Source: Planctomycetota bacterium
GTDB taxonomy: Bacteria > Planctomycetota > Planctomycetia > Planctomycetales > Planctomycetaceae
Assembly: GCA_023429275.1 (NCBI GenBank)
Contig: JAEYWB010000798.1
Location: 1-10,660 of the forward strand
Length of the DNA stretch: 10,660 nt
Direction of reading: 5' to 3'
In this document: positions 1 through 7,915 of the stretch, piece by piece
Numbering within the stretch: position 1 is the stretch's first letter
Layout of the letters: each line of letters starts with the position of its first letter
Program-made: the position numbers and the translations under genes
The notes under the pieces: generated by a model
What the model was told of the DNA's origin: nothing
Seen by the model: only the letters and a program-made list of their open reading frames with translations
Databases searched by the model: none

Positions 1-3000
1 CGAGGACTCTGTGCCGACGGAGAAGCCAGGTCGCCAGCAGGACCGCCGCGGCGACGACCCAGGTCCGGAAGTTCGTGGAACCGACCCGGCGGTAACCGAT
101 GTCGAGCGACGGCGCACCCGAGGGAGGCGGTGCCGCGATTCCGTCTTCGCCGCGGTGCTCGAACGTCTCCTGGCGGGAATCGGACGGAACATGGAGCGCG
201 GTCTGGAGCGAAAGGAGACCGGCGTCGAGGGAGAATCCGGAGCGCGACGAGGGTGTGCGAGCGACGGCAATGGCTTCACCTTCCATGAGAGTCGAGCCGG
301 CCATCCCCTCGCCCTTGGGGCTCTCTGTTCCTGCGGCGAGACCGCCGTTCTGCCTGCGATCGTCCGGGCCGGGCTGGCCCCGGTCGCCGAATCTGTTCGC
401 ATCGCCAAAGTCCTTCGCACGGGACTCGCGCATGTTGTTCTTCCTGAAATCATTCCTCGGCCCGTCCTGCTGACCGAGCCCCTCAACAGCATCAACCGGC
501 TTCGACTCAGGCGCCGCCCTGGCGGCCGCTGGCGTGGCGTCCTCGAGAAGCGCCCCTCCGCTCTTCTCCTCCCCGAATGCCTGCCCCTTCGGCTTCACAG
601 GAGCCATTGGCTCGGTGGCGGGAGGAGGGGTCGGGGATGGCGGGGCGTTCTCGTCAGGAGCATACGATGGCGAGGGAGCGGCGCTGCGAGGAACGGGCCC
701 ACTGACCGGGGCCTTCAGGCTCTTACTGACGTCCACGTCGGCGTCGATGCCGTCGATTGTCGCCGGGGCTTCCGTCGCGCCGAACTCCGACCGTGTGGCG
801 ACGGCGAGGCGCTCACGGGTCACTCGCGGCAGCAGAAAACCGGCGCACATTCCCAGGATGACGAGGCAGCCCGCCACGATCCCGAGCCGCCGCCAGTCGA
901 CCTCGGTGTTGCGGACGCGCAGGAGCGCGAGCCGGATGAGCCAGGCGATACCGAAGATCACGATCGCCACGACCGCCGCCCGCCCGAGATCCCTTGGCCG
1001 TGGAGCGGTCATGAGCCGCCAGGCGGTGTCGATGACTCCGCCCGACCAGAGCCGGGTCTTGGGGCGGAACGTTCCGTCGCTTCCGGTCAGGATGAGTTCG
1101 GAGGGGTAGTAGAGAGTCCAGGTCTGCGCCAGGACTTCGAGCGGCTGCTCGCCGCCGGCGCCGTCAACGACCCGCAGGACCGGCGGAGACTGCTTCAACC
1201 GTCCGCTCGTCGTGTCGACGACCGGCGTCGAGATCGATCGATAGAGGACGCGGAGCGTGTGCTTCGCATCGTCCTTCGCGATCGACAGAGGAATGAGGTA
1301 GCTGTCCCCCTGGCGGCGGATCTGCACGGGAACCTCGTCGATCATGGCCGCCCAGAGCTCGGCATCGGGGAGCTCCATCCGGAAGGCCTGGACACCGACG
1401 GCGCTGTACTGGACTTCGGCCTGGTGCTGCCACTCGCCGTTTTCGCTGAGGACGGTCGAGAGTGCGGCGCTGTGCACGATCGCGGTCGGGACCGCCGTGC
1501 GGGGGAACCGCTGTTCCTTCGCTCCCACCTGCCATCCCGCCCGGTCCGCGAAGTAGGCCGCAACGATCCGCTGCGCGGGACGGTAGAGACCTGCGGGGAC
1601 ATCGACCGGATCGACCACCGGCAGCGGCCGGCCGGAGGCATCGACCGCCTGCGGAATGAGGAACTGGTCTTCCTCCGCCTCGATCGCAATATAGCCGTTC
1701 TCGCGTTCGGCCCTCGCCACCCGCAACTGCGGCGCGGTGAAGACGTCTCCGGTCCGCGGCATCCGAAGGTCGACGGCCAGCAGATGCGGCCCGGTCACGA
1801 AGCGGTCGAACCGCAGCGTCCAGGTCCGCAGTCCGTCGACGGGGGGAAGCGAGGTCTGCTCGATGATCTGCACGGTCTCGAGCGCCATCCGCTCAACGGC
1901 AACCGGAACGGTGGTGCTGATTGGAGTTCCGCCGACACGGCACAGGAGCTGGAACCGCAGATCAGTCCCGGCCGCTTCCGGGAGGGTCAGCGTCAGCTTT
2001 CGAAGGCCGCCCCCCTCGATCGACAGGTCCGCTTCGATGCGGGTGAAGAGCGAATCAGGATCGACGCGGAAGAACGACCGGGTCGAGACCGCCATCCGGG
2101 CCGGCTTGCGGGCGGCGTCGACCTGTCCCGCGAGCGTCGCCTCCTGCCAGGTGAACCCATGCCGCAGGTTCGGAGCGAGCGGCCCGAGCTTCTGCCGGAG
2201 CAGGTTCATGTCCGCCTGGCGGGCCGTGTCGAGCCCCTGTAGCTCCAGCGGGACGATCTCCAGCCCCGCCGGAGCCGTGATGCCGTAAAGACCTTCGATC
2301 AGGTTTGCCTGCGGATAGCGGACGTCCGGCAACGGCAGCCTCTGCCGGGCCTCCTCGAGCGGCCACTTCTCCGGAATCAGCCGGGCGGAGACCTGGATGT
2401 TCCGGCTCTGTCCCGGCGGAAGGGGGGGCTGGAGGACGATCCGGAGGAGCTGCGTCCCCGCTTCGTTCGGAAGGATCTGATAGTCGACCACGTGGCCATC
2501 GACCTGCGTCCCGAGGATCTGCCATCCGGCAGGAATCGAGACGAGGGCATCGAACAGCGGTGCGAAGCGGGTCTCGATCGTCGCCATCGCGGAGAGCTCG
2601 AGTCCGAGATCATTGATGTCGACGAGCGTCGTGACCGCCGCCTGGACCTCGCGGGCCTTCGACTCGGTCGTGAAGGAGAGCTTGAAGTCGGGCTTCCAGA
2701 CCTGGAAGACAAGCGACTGGTCGCCAGCGACCGTGACGGGCGGGGCTCCGGTCGCCGCCATTTCCCCCTCGGTGACCTGGCGGACCCCTGCCGACTTCTC
2801 GGGCCGGACGCGGACGCCCGGCGGAAACTCGACACGCACGACGCCGACGTGCGACGCGACACCGTCGATCTGAAGCTGCGGAACATCCCACGCCTGCCCC
2901 GGCGCGACCCGGACGACGCCGCGGAAGTCGATCGCCCGGCTCCCTTCGACTGGCTGGCGGTAGTTGAGCGTGAGGGTCGTCGAGGACATGTCGTCTTCGG

Positions 3001-3925
3001 TGTCGGCCAGTTCCCACGATTCGAGGCCGATCGATTCGACGCTGGTGATCTCGAGAAGCCGCGGCACCCGGCAGACGAGCTTGTCCACCGCCCGGCCGAA
3101 GACCTGAAGCTGCGTCCTCGCCGACCAGGCGACATCGCCCGGCGTCACGCGGACACCGAACGCGGTGTTCGCGAGCGTCAGGACATCCGCCCGCTCGCTC
3201 GCCTGCCGGCCGGTGATCTGGAGCTGAACCTTCGGCTTGCCGCCGAGCGCCACGACGTACTCGGCCGGAGCGTCGTTCGCCGCGGGCCGCTTGAGCTGCA
3301 ATCCGTCGACCAGGAGAAAACTCCTGGCCGGCAGCGAGACCTTCATCTCGGCCGCCGCGGAAGGGAGCAGCGAGAAGCCGACGGTCTGGTCGCTGCCGAC
3401 TGCGACGAGCGGCGTCGAGAAGGTGGCGGTCAGGACGTGCGAGCCCGGCTTCTCAAGAAAGACGTGCAGCAGGTTGGCGTTCCCCGGATCGCGGTTCACC
3501 GCAGCCGGCTGGTCATCGATCTTGAGCTCTTCGACCGACAGACCTTCGACCGGGAAGGCGAGGTCCGCCCAGCCGGGGATCGTGTTCTCGACCTTGGCGG
3601 TTGCGGAAATCAGGAACTGTTCGCCATCGATGCGGGAGTCGTAGCGGACGCTCGAGATCAGGACCGCGGCCGGCCGCGCGCCGAGTTTCTCGACGTTCGC
3701 CCGCGCCTCCTGCGCGAGCTTCCGGAATTCGTCCTGAGGCAGGAAGACCCCGCGGCCGTCGCGCTGCAGGACGGCATCGAGGCTGTCGGCGGGGACGTAC
3801 AGCAGCCGGTACCCCTCGATCTCGGTCGGGAGTGCGGGAGGAGGGGGCGGTGTCTGCGCCCGCGCCCGACCCGCGACGGCGAGCAGGGAGACGAGCATCA
3901 TCAGGCGAAGGAGTCGTCCGGTCAT
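1..3925 (-). CDS. Giant secreted, membrane-anchored protein of unknown function (C-terminus cut by window edge); paralogue of the 4062-7421 gene
   Basis: I do not recognise a named family. Seen: an uninterrupted minus-strand frame of 1308 codons from the ATG at 3925 to the left edge, with no stop. Residues 1-23 form a signal peptide (RLLRLMMLVSLLAVAG core) ending in an ARA|Q cleavage site, followed by a short proline run. The mature part is rich in predicted beta strand, with four recurring modules near residues 267-333, 430-515, 620-715 and 832-890. FLPQDEF lies at 61-67, an ARKP motif near 604, and TWT followed by VTGP near 701-712. Hydrophobic segments lie at about 983-997 and 1014-1032; a third begins near 1288 at the edge. 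The roughly 250-residue stretch between the second and third is Pro/Ala/Gly-rich, then Asn/Arg/Asp/Gly-rich, and looks disordered. The same landmarks occur at nearly the same residue numbers in the neighbouring 1119-aa protein, so the two are paralogues. Inferred: exported, with a large periplasmic domain anchored in the membrane. The ATG is preferred because it opens directly into the signal peptide. No enzyme motif is visible. Confidence 0.9.
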   Translation of the reverse strand, partial: MTGRLLRLMMLVSLLAVAGRARAQTPPPPPALPTEIEGYRLLYVPADSLDAVLQRDGRGVFLPQDEFRKLAQEARANVEKLGARPAAVLISSVRYDSRIDGEQFLISATAKVENTIPGWADLAFPVEGLSVEELKIDDQPAAVNRDPGNANLLHVFLEKPGSHVLTATFSTPLVAVGSDQTVGFSLLPSAAAEMKVSLPARSFLLVDGLQLKRPAANDAPAEYVVALGGKPKVQLQITGRQASERADVLTLANTAFGVRVTPGDVAWSARTQLQVFGRAVDKLVCRVPRLLEITSVESIGLESWELADTEDDMSSTTLTLNYRQPVEGSRAIDFRGVVRVAPGQAWDVPQLQIDGVASHVGVVRVEFPPGVRVRPEKSAGVRQVTEGEMAATGAPPVTVAGDQSLVFQVWKPDFKLSFTTESKAREVQAAVTTLVDINDLGLELSAMATIETRFAPLFDALVSIPAGWQILGTQVDGHVVDYQILPNEAGTQLLRIVLQPPLPPGQSRNIQVSARLIPEKWPLEEARQRLPLPDVRYPQANLIEGLYGITAPAGLEIVPLELQGLDTARQADMNLLRQKLGPLAPNLRHGFTWQEATLAGQVDAARKPARMAVSTRSFFRVDPDSLFTRIEADLSIEGGGLRKLTLTLPEAAGTDLRFQLLCRVGGTPISTTVPVAVERMALETVQIIEQTSLPPVDGLRTWTLRFDRFVTGPHLLAVDLRMPRTGDVFTAPQLRVARAERENGYIAIEAEEDQFLIPQAVDASGRPLPVVDPVDVPAGLYRPAQRIVAAYFADRAGWQVGAKEQRFPRTAVPTAIVHSAALSTVLSENGEWQHQAEVQYSAVGVQAFRMELPDAELWAAMIDEVPVQIRRQGDSYLIPLSIAKDDAKHTLRVLYRSISTPVVDTTSGRLKQSPPVLRVVDGAGGEQPLEVLAQTWTLYYPSELILTGSDGTFRPKTRLWSGGVIDTAWRLMTAPRPRDLGRAAVVAIVIFGIAWLIRLALLRVRNTEVDWRRLGIVAGCLVILGMCAGFLLPRVTRERLAVATRSEFGATEAPATIDGIDADVDVSKSLKAPVSGPVPRSAAPSPSYAPDENAPPSPTPPPATEPMAPVKPKGQAFGEEKSGGALLEDATPAAARAAPESKPVDAVEGLGQQDGPRNDFRKNNMRESRAKDFGDANRFGDRGQPGPDDRRQNGGLAAGTESPKGEGMAGSTLMEGEAIAVARTPSSRSGFSLDAGLLSLQTALHVPSDSRQETFEHRGEDGIAAPPPSGAPSLDIGYRRVGSTNFRTWVVAAAVLLATWLLRRHRVL

Positions 3926-4061
3926 GTTCGGGTCGACCTTATCTAAGTACCGCGCCAACGCTCCGTGGCACGACCTTTCCTGGTCGTCCGAGGTCTTCGC
4001 GTTGCGACGCGTTCAGCGATCACCGAGGCAAACAGGAGCGACCGTGAGGTCGCTCGACGGA
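3926..4061 (-). promoter_or_regulatory. Spacer between the two giant paralogues; several small hairpins, candidate leader or promoter region
   Basis: These 136 bp lie between the stop of the upstream giant gene and the ATG of the downstream one. Besides the strong hairpin at 4036-4055, two weaker inverted repeats are visible: CGCGT-TGCG-ACGCG at 3998-4011 and ACGACC-TTTCCT-GGTCGT at 3970-3987. Read on the minus strand, an AT-richer stretch (TACTTAGATAAGG) ends at 3937, just before the downstream gene, and its AAGG is the only weak ribosome-binding candidate, 11 bases from the ATG. The spacer could hold a promoter of its own or simply a structured intergenic leader. No convincing -35/-10 pair is seen. 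Confidence 0.35.
4036..4055 (-). terminator. Terminator-like hairpin just after the 1119-aa gene
   Basis: GAGCGACC (4036-4043) and GGTCGCTC (4048-4055) form a perfect 8-bp stem around a 4-base loop. It begins 6 bases past the stop codon of the minus-strand gene. Reading on along the minus strand, the stem is followed by CCTGTTTG, so the U-run is only three bases and is displaced. That makes it a poor classical intrinsic terminator; it may be a partial terminator or an mRNA-stabilising stem that sets different levels of the two paralogues. The hairpin is directly visible; its role is inferred. Confidence 0.5.
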
Positions 4062-7000
4062 TCAGACAGCCACCGGCGCGGATTCCGGGGGGGGCGGAGG
4101 CGGGGCCGGTGGCGGAACCGGAGGTCGTGATTCCGGCGGGGCGCCGCGCGGCGTGCCGAGCAACGCGTGCACGATCCACATCCCGAGCAGCAGGGCGATT
4201 CCATACCGCGCGGCGGTCAGGCCGTGCGCGAGGGCATGCTGGTCCTTCAGTCCGTAGAGCGTCGCGGCAAACAGGGCGATCAGCAGGACGGTGAGCTTGT
4301 TCTCCCAGGTCGTCCGGATCAGGACGAGGCCGAGCAGTGCCACGACGATCGACAGGACGACCGCGACGGTCACCTTGTGCCACCAGGTGATCCGGATCTC
4401 GGCCGCTCCGCCGAGGTTCGAGTAGACGAAGACATCGCGCCCTTCCGTCGGCAGCGGCGCGAGTGAGGCTCCGCCGCCGGCGGTGATGAAGCCTTCACAG
4501 CTCCGGCTCGACGAGGGAGCCGGTCCCGATCCGAAGATCGCTTCCCGCCAGTTCGGCCGGTCTTCGAGCACGAACTGGTCGGGATTGCCGACGAGCGAGT
4601 ACTTCCGCGGGACGTAGACCGCGACCTTTTCCTGCTGCACCGGGACGCGCGCCTCGGCCGCGCCGAAGACCGGCAGCGGCAGCTGCAGCGAACCTCGCCC
4701 CCCGCGGCTCTCCCCGAGCGGCGGATTGACCGACCACTGGAAGTGGAACGTCACGACGAACTCGTCCTCGGCCCGTCCCTTCCGGATGACGTTCAGCCAG
4801 AATGGCTCCCAGTTGTCGCCGAGCTTCTGCTTCTCGCCGATCTCCGCCTTCTCGAGCCGGACCTCGGTGTCTCCGACATAGACCCCGATCAGCTGCAGCC
4901 CGAGAGGCAACTGCACCAGCAGCCGCTGCCGTTCGGTCGTCTTGAGCTGGAAGCGGGCGCGGTACGTCGCGTCCTGCCCTTCGCCGATCACCACTTCGAC
5001 GAGCCCCCTGGAGGCGATCGTCGGAATGACTTTCTGGATGTCGAACTTCGTCTGCTGGATCGCGACGTCGATCGCCTTGTCGTCCGGCTGATCGTAGTAG
5101 CGGAAGGCAAGCGTCCCGTCTTTCGGCAGGAGCTCGAGCTCACGAACGTCGACCGGCTCGACATCTCCACCCGTCGCCTTCGCCGAGACCGCGATCGCCT
5201 CGTCCTTGAAGACTGCAATCTCCCCTTCGACGTGCGACAAGGGGGTCTTCTGGTCACCCTTTTCGTACCCGAGGGGCCGGACGATCGAGAGCTGGCTCCC
5301 ACGGGCCGCGCCGTCGGATTCGGCTCCGGCAGCCAGTGCTCCGGGCTTCAGGTCGTAACTGACGAGGAACTCGACCGGGCCGGTCACCTCGCGCTGCATG
5401 ACGATCGTCCAGGTATTCCAGCCATCCTGAGGATCGGCGGCGGTCTGCTGCTTGATCGCAACCGATGCCCCCGGCGCGGCGGTGATCTGGACGCGGTCCT
5501 TGACCGCCGCGGGGGTCATGAGGCGGAACGTGTCGATCCCCGAGTACTCGACCAGGAACCTGACCCGGGTTTCGACATCCGTCAGCTCGGGCCGGACGGT
5601 CGCCTTCGTGGCGACGGTGGCGGAGAGCCGGGTCGGTTTCCGGGCGGTCGTGACCGGGATCGTCACCGGCCGTCTTGTGAATGACCAGGTGGAGTTGATG
5701 GGGGCGTCGTTGTAGCGGGCGGCCGCCGCGACCGGGACCGGCTGGGCGGAGACGAGCCCGGTCTCGTTCGTGATGACCTCGATCGACTCGCGGGCGTAGA
5801 CCTGCACTGTGCCGGTCTCCCGCTCCACGCCCACCGGCTCCAGAATCGGGAGGACGAGTTCGCCCATCGCCTTTCCGGCGACGTACGGGCGATGACCGCG
5901 GACGACGAGCCGGATGGCCCCGAGCGTCTTCTCGCGGAGCGACACCGTCAGGACCTTGGCAGTGGTGTCGATGTTCCGCTCTTTCATCGCCGGCGACTCG
6001 ACCAGGTCGATCACCAGTTCGTCGGGGATCTTGAACTGGAGCTGGAAGACGCCAGCCCGGTCGACGGTGTAGGAAAGGGTCGACTCCGTCCGGATCTCGT
6101 CATCGAGGAAGGCGACAAGTGCGGCGTGTTCGACAATCATCCGCGGCTCGATCGGCCGGGCCTGCACCTTGAGGGTCAGCTTCGGGTTGTAGAACTTGAA
6201 GCCCAGGACCCCCTCCCCCTTGAGGCGGTCGTCGAGCTCCGCCTGGTCGATGCGGGTCACCCCCTGCTGTTCGACGACGGTTAGCGTGAGGTCCCCCGAC
6301 TGGCGGATCGCGATCTGCCCGCTTTCGCGGACGGTGTCGAGCGCGTGGATCCCGTGGACCACGGCGGTGTCGGTCGTGCCGGCGACGTCAAAGGCTTCGG
6401 TCGGCTGCTTGTCCTCGGTGTGAACCTCGAGGTTGAGCTTCCCCTCATGCGGAGCGAGAAGCTCGACCGTCACGAGCTGGCGGCTCGGCTCCTGCTTGAC
6501 CTGCCACCCCTTGAGGCGGGCGTCGGCCGTGACGTCGAGAATGCGGTGCGACTTCGGAACCGCGAGCCGCAGTTCGGTCAGCGTGCCGCGGAGGATGTCA
6601 TAAGTGAGGTAGGCGTCGTGATGGACGAGGCCGTCTTCGAGCGTGACCTTGGTGCGGTTCGTGACGCTCGTCAGCAGGTCCATCTCCGGCTTCATGCTCG
6701 CCTTGGGATACCAGCGGGCGGCGATCCGGTTCGTCGATCCGAGGCTTGCCTTGAAGCGGGTCTCTTCCCCTTCGGACTTCGCGGGAAGCGTCACGACCTT
6801 CGGCGTCACATCGATCGACTGACCTTCCTCAGGGATCACGATCTCGAACGTCGTGATGCCGACAGTCGGGCAGTCGAGCGAGAACTCGCGGCCATCGGGC
6901 GAGGTCTTGATCCGGGCGGCAAGCTCGAGCTTGACCGTCTGTTCTCCGGCGGCGCCGAGCATGAGCGAGTACGCCCCGTTGTCGGTCCCCCGGAGAACGA

Positions 7001-7421
7001 CCTTCTCCCCCCCCTCGACCTTGCCGACGGCCGCTTCACCGAACCGCAGCGGCAGTTCGACCCACGGCTTGCCGAGGACGTTGATCTTGAGCGTGACCGC
7101 GATGCGGGCGAGGTCCTGCTCGACGGTCGCGACGTAGTTCGCCTCGGTAATGACGGCGTCCACCTTCTGCCCGGGCGGCGTCACTCCCTCGGCCCGCTTC
7201 TTGAGGTCGAGGTACTCCTGATAAGGAAGGACGACCGTCGAGGTCTGCTTCTCGAACACCTTCCAGAGGTCGCGGAACGGGAGGTAGATCACCCGATCGA
7301 CCCCCTTCTCCTTCGTCTCTGCCGGCCTGGCCGGATCGACGGGCGGGGCCTGACCGAAGGTGTTGGCAGCCCCGATGGCGAGAAAAATGATCGTCAGCGT
7401 GGAAGCGAGCAGCCGTTGCAT
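4062..7421 (-). CDS. Giant secreted, membrane-anchored protein of unknown function (1119 aa, complete)
   Basis: I do not recognise a named family. Seen: a signal peptide at residues 1-25 (hydrophobic LTIIFLAIGAA, likely cleavage FGQA|PP). A first domain at about 40-200 carries VLPYQEY at 64-70. Four beta-rich modules share a pattern: alternating hydrophobics ending in a proline, a hydrophobic stretch, then a closing strand. They lie near 271-333, 447-508, 617-690 and 819-896. ARKP is at 593-596, TWT at 670-672 and VTGP at 679-682. Three membrane segments lie near 1017-1035, 1042-1057 and 1072-1088, followed by a proline-rich tail (about 1091-1119). With a cleaved signal peptide this predicts a periplasmic body of about 990 residues and a cytoplasmic tail. 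The landmarks match the downstream protein almost residue for residue, so the genes probably arose by duplication. The ATG at 7421 opens directly into the signal peptide; the ribosome-binding site is weak (GGTGAA). The gene is divergent from the response regulator. No catalytic motif was recognised; a scaffold or envelope-structural role is only a guess. Confidence 0.93.
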   Translation of the reverse strand: MQRLLASTLTIIFLAIGAANTFGQAPPVDPARPAETKEKGVDRVIYLPFRDLWKVFEKQTSTVVLPYQEYLDLKKRAEGVTPPGQKVDAVITEANYVATVEQDLARIAVTLKINVLGKPWVELPLRFGEAAVGKVEGGEKVVLRGTDNGAYSLMLGAAGEQTVKLELAARIKTSPDGREFSLDCPTVGITTFEIVIPEEGQSIDVTPKVVTLPAKSEGEETRFKASLGSTNRIAARWYPKASMKPEMDLLTSVTNRTKVTLEDGLVHHDAYLTYDILRGTLTELRLAVPKSHRILDVTADARLKGWQVKQEPSRQLVTVELLAPHEGKLNLEVHTEDKQPTEAFDVAGTTDTAVVHGIHALDTVRESGQIAIRQSGDLTLTVVEQQGVTRIDQAELDDRLKGEGVLGFKFYNPKLTLKVQARPIEPRMIVEHAALVAFLDDEIRTESTLSYTVDRAGVFQLQFKIPDELVIDLVESPAMKERNIDTTAKVLTVSLREKTLGAIRLVVRGHRPYVAGKAMGELVLPILEPVGVERETGTVQVYARESIEVITNETGLVSAQPVPVAAAARYNDAPINSTWSFTRRPVTIPVTTARKPTRLSATVATKATVRPELTDVETRVRFLVEYSGIDTFRLMTPAAVKDRVQITAAPGASVAIKQQTAADPQDGWNTWTIVMQREVTGPVEFLVSYDLKPGALAAGAESDGAARGSQLSIVRPLGYEKGDQKTPLSHVEGEIAVFKDEAIAVSAKATGGDVEPVDVRELELLPKDGTLAFRYYDQPDDKAIDVAIQQTKFDIQKVIPTIASRGLVEVVIGEGQDATYRARFQLKTTERQRLLVQLPLGLQLIGVYVGDTEVRLEKAEIGEKQKLGDNWEPFWLNVIRKGRAEDEFVVTFHFQWSVNPPLGESRGGRGSLQLPLPVFGAAEARVPVQQEKVAVYVPRKYSLVGNPDQFVLEDRPNWREAIFGSGPAPSSSRSCEGFITAGGGASLAPLPTEGRDVFVYSNLGGAAEIRITWWHKVTVAVVLSIVVALLGLVLIRTTWENKLTVLLIALFAATLYGLKDQHALAHGLTAARYGIALLLGMWIVHALLGTPRGAPPESRPPVPPPAPPPPPPESAPVAV

Positions 7422-7649
7422 TCGCGTTCACCGTGGGTATCGAAGTCCATTTCGGTCTGGATGGTCGGACATGAGCCCCGCTTGACGCCGTCCGTGCGAA
7501 TGAGCGCTGATGGCGCGCAATCCCTTCCGCGTCAAGAGGATGCGAGAAAGCGGACTCGGGCCGGCTCCACCGGCGGTCGTCTGCCCCCTCCCTACCCGAC
7601 CGGCGACAGTTTGGCTGCGCAGGATGCGTCGTGTAAAGGGGATAGGCAA

Positions 7650-7689
7650 CCTGAATCGCCCATGGGACTCCCTGAATCGACGATTCCGG
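7650..7689. promoter_or_regulatory. Candidate operator: CCTGAATCG direct repeat plus GAATCG-A-CGATTC palindrome
   Basis: CCTGAATCG occurs at 7650-7658 and again at 7671-7679, exactly 21 bp apart, about two helical turns. The second copy is also the left arm of an inverted repeat, GAATCG (7674-7679), A, CGATTC (7681-7686). With one mismatched pair this extends to a 19-bp near-palindrome at 7671-7689. Three half-sites therefore lie within 40 bp, roughly 250 bp upstream of each divergent start. OmpR-family regulators typically bind tandem direct repeats, so the adjacent regulator is one candidate ligand, though the usual spacing is shorter. The repeats are seen; the function is inferred. Confidence 0.35.
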
Positions 7690-7725
7690 AGGGCGACGGA
7701 TTGCAACGAACCGGTCTGCGGCGGG

Positions 7726-7744
7726 CGGAATCTTCGAAATTCCG
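7726..7744. repeat. Inverted repeat CGGAAT / ATTCCG
   Basis: CGGAAT (7726-7731) and ATTCCG (7739-7744) are perfect 6-bp arms around a 7-base centre, CTTCGAA. The arm resembles the GATTCCGG sequence at 7683-7689, so this may be a further weaker site of the same kind. Short arms like these can also occur by chance. Confidence 0.25.
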
Positions 7745-7775
7745 GCAAGTGTTCCGCCGGTTGTCCACCGGGAAA

Positions 7776-7790
7776 GTCCCGGTCGGGGAC
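7776..7790. repeat. Small hairpin GTCCC-GGTCG-GGGAC
   Basis: GTCCC (7776-7780) and GGGAC (7786-7790) can pair around a 5-base loop. The same two arms recur in both copies of the 20-bp repeat at 8742-8828, with different 4-base loops. The stem lies about 150 bp before the response-regulator start. No role can be assigned. Confidence 0.25.
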
Positions 7791-7910
7791 AGCCGCACCA
7801 TTACGAACCTGTCACGAGGCGTGCTCGCGAGGGGCTCCGGCAACAGTTAATTGAATTCTGTCCGCGACTCAGCGAACTTGATCCGTGTCAGCTTCAGCCG
7901 ATCAGGCCCC

Positions 7911-7915
7911 GGAGG
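7911..7915 (+). promoter_or_regulatory. GGAGG ribosome-binding candidate that would favour a GTG start at 7920
   Basis: GGAGG at 7911-7915 is the best Shine-Dalgarno match ahead of the response regulator. It sits 4 bases before an in-frame GTG at 7920 and 22 bases before the in-frame ATG at 7938. Use of the GTG would add six residues (VPESRS) to the front of the receiver domain. Receiver domains normally begin right at the MNVLVVEDD-like strand, which favours the ATG, so the choice is open. Confidence 0.35.

Noticed and set aside
11-2242. 743-aa open frame on the plus strand
   Set aside because: It lies antisense to, and in the same codon register as, the giant minus-strand gene. Its Arg/Gly/Asp-rich translation has no domain or signal peptide. 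It is a shadow of GC-rich codon use.
2492-3946. 484-aa open frame on the plus strand
   Set aside because: This is the same kind of antisense shadow over the first giant gene: charged, low in hydrophobic structure, and without a recognisable motif.
4743-5684. 313-aa plus-strand open frame
   Set aside because: It is an antisense shadow within the 1119-aa gene, with highly charged composition and no motif.
7428-7748. Small open frames in the divergent region (also 7510-7854 on plus)
   Set aside because: Arg/Pro/Gly-rich composition, no ribosome-binding site, no domain, and they overlap each other on opposite strands across repeat-bearing DNA.
6345-7850. 501-aa plus-strand open frame running from inside the 1119-aa gene across the divergent region
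   Set aside because: It is mostly antisense to a gene with a clear signal peptide and membrane segments. The intergenic part is compositionally unlike protein, and no domain is seen.
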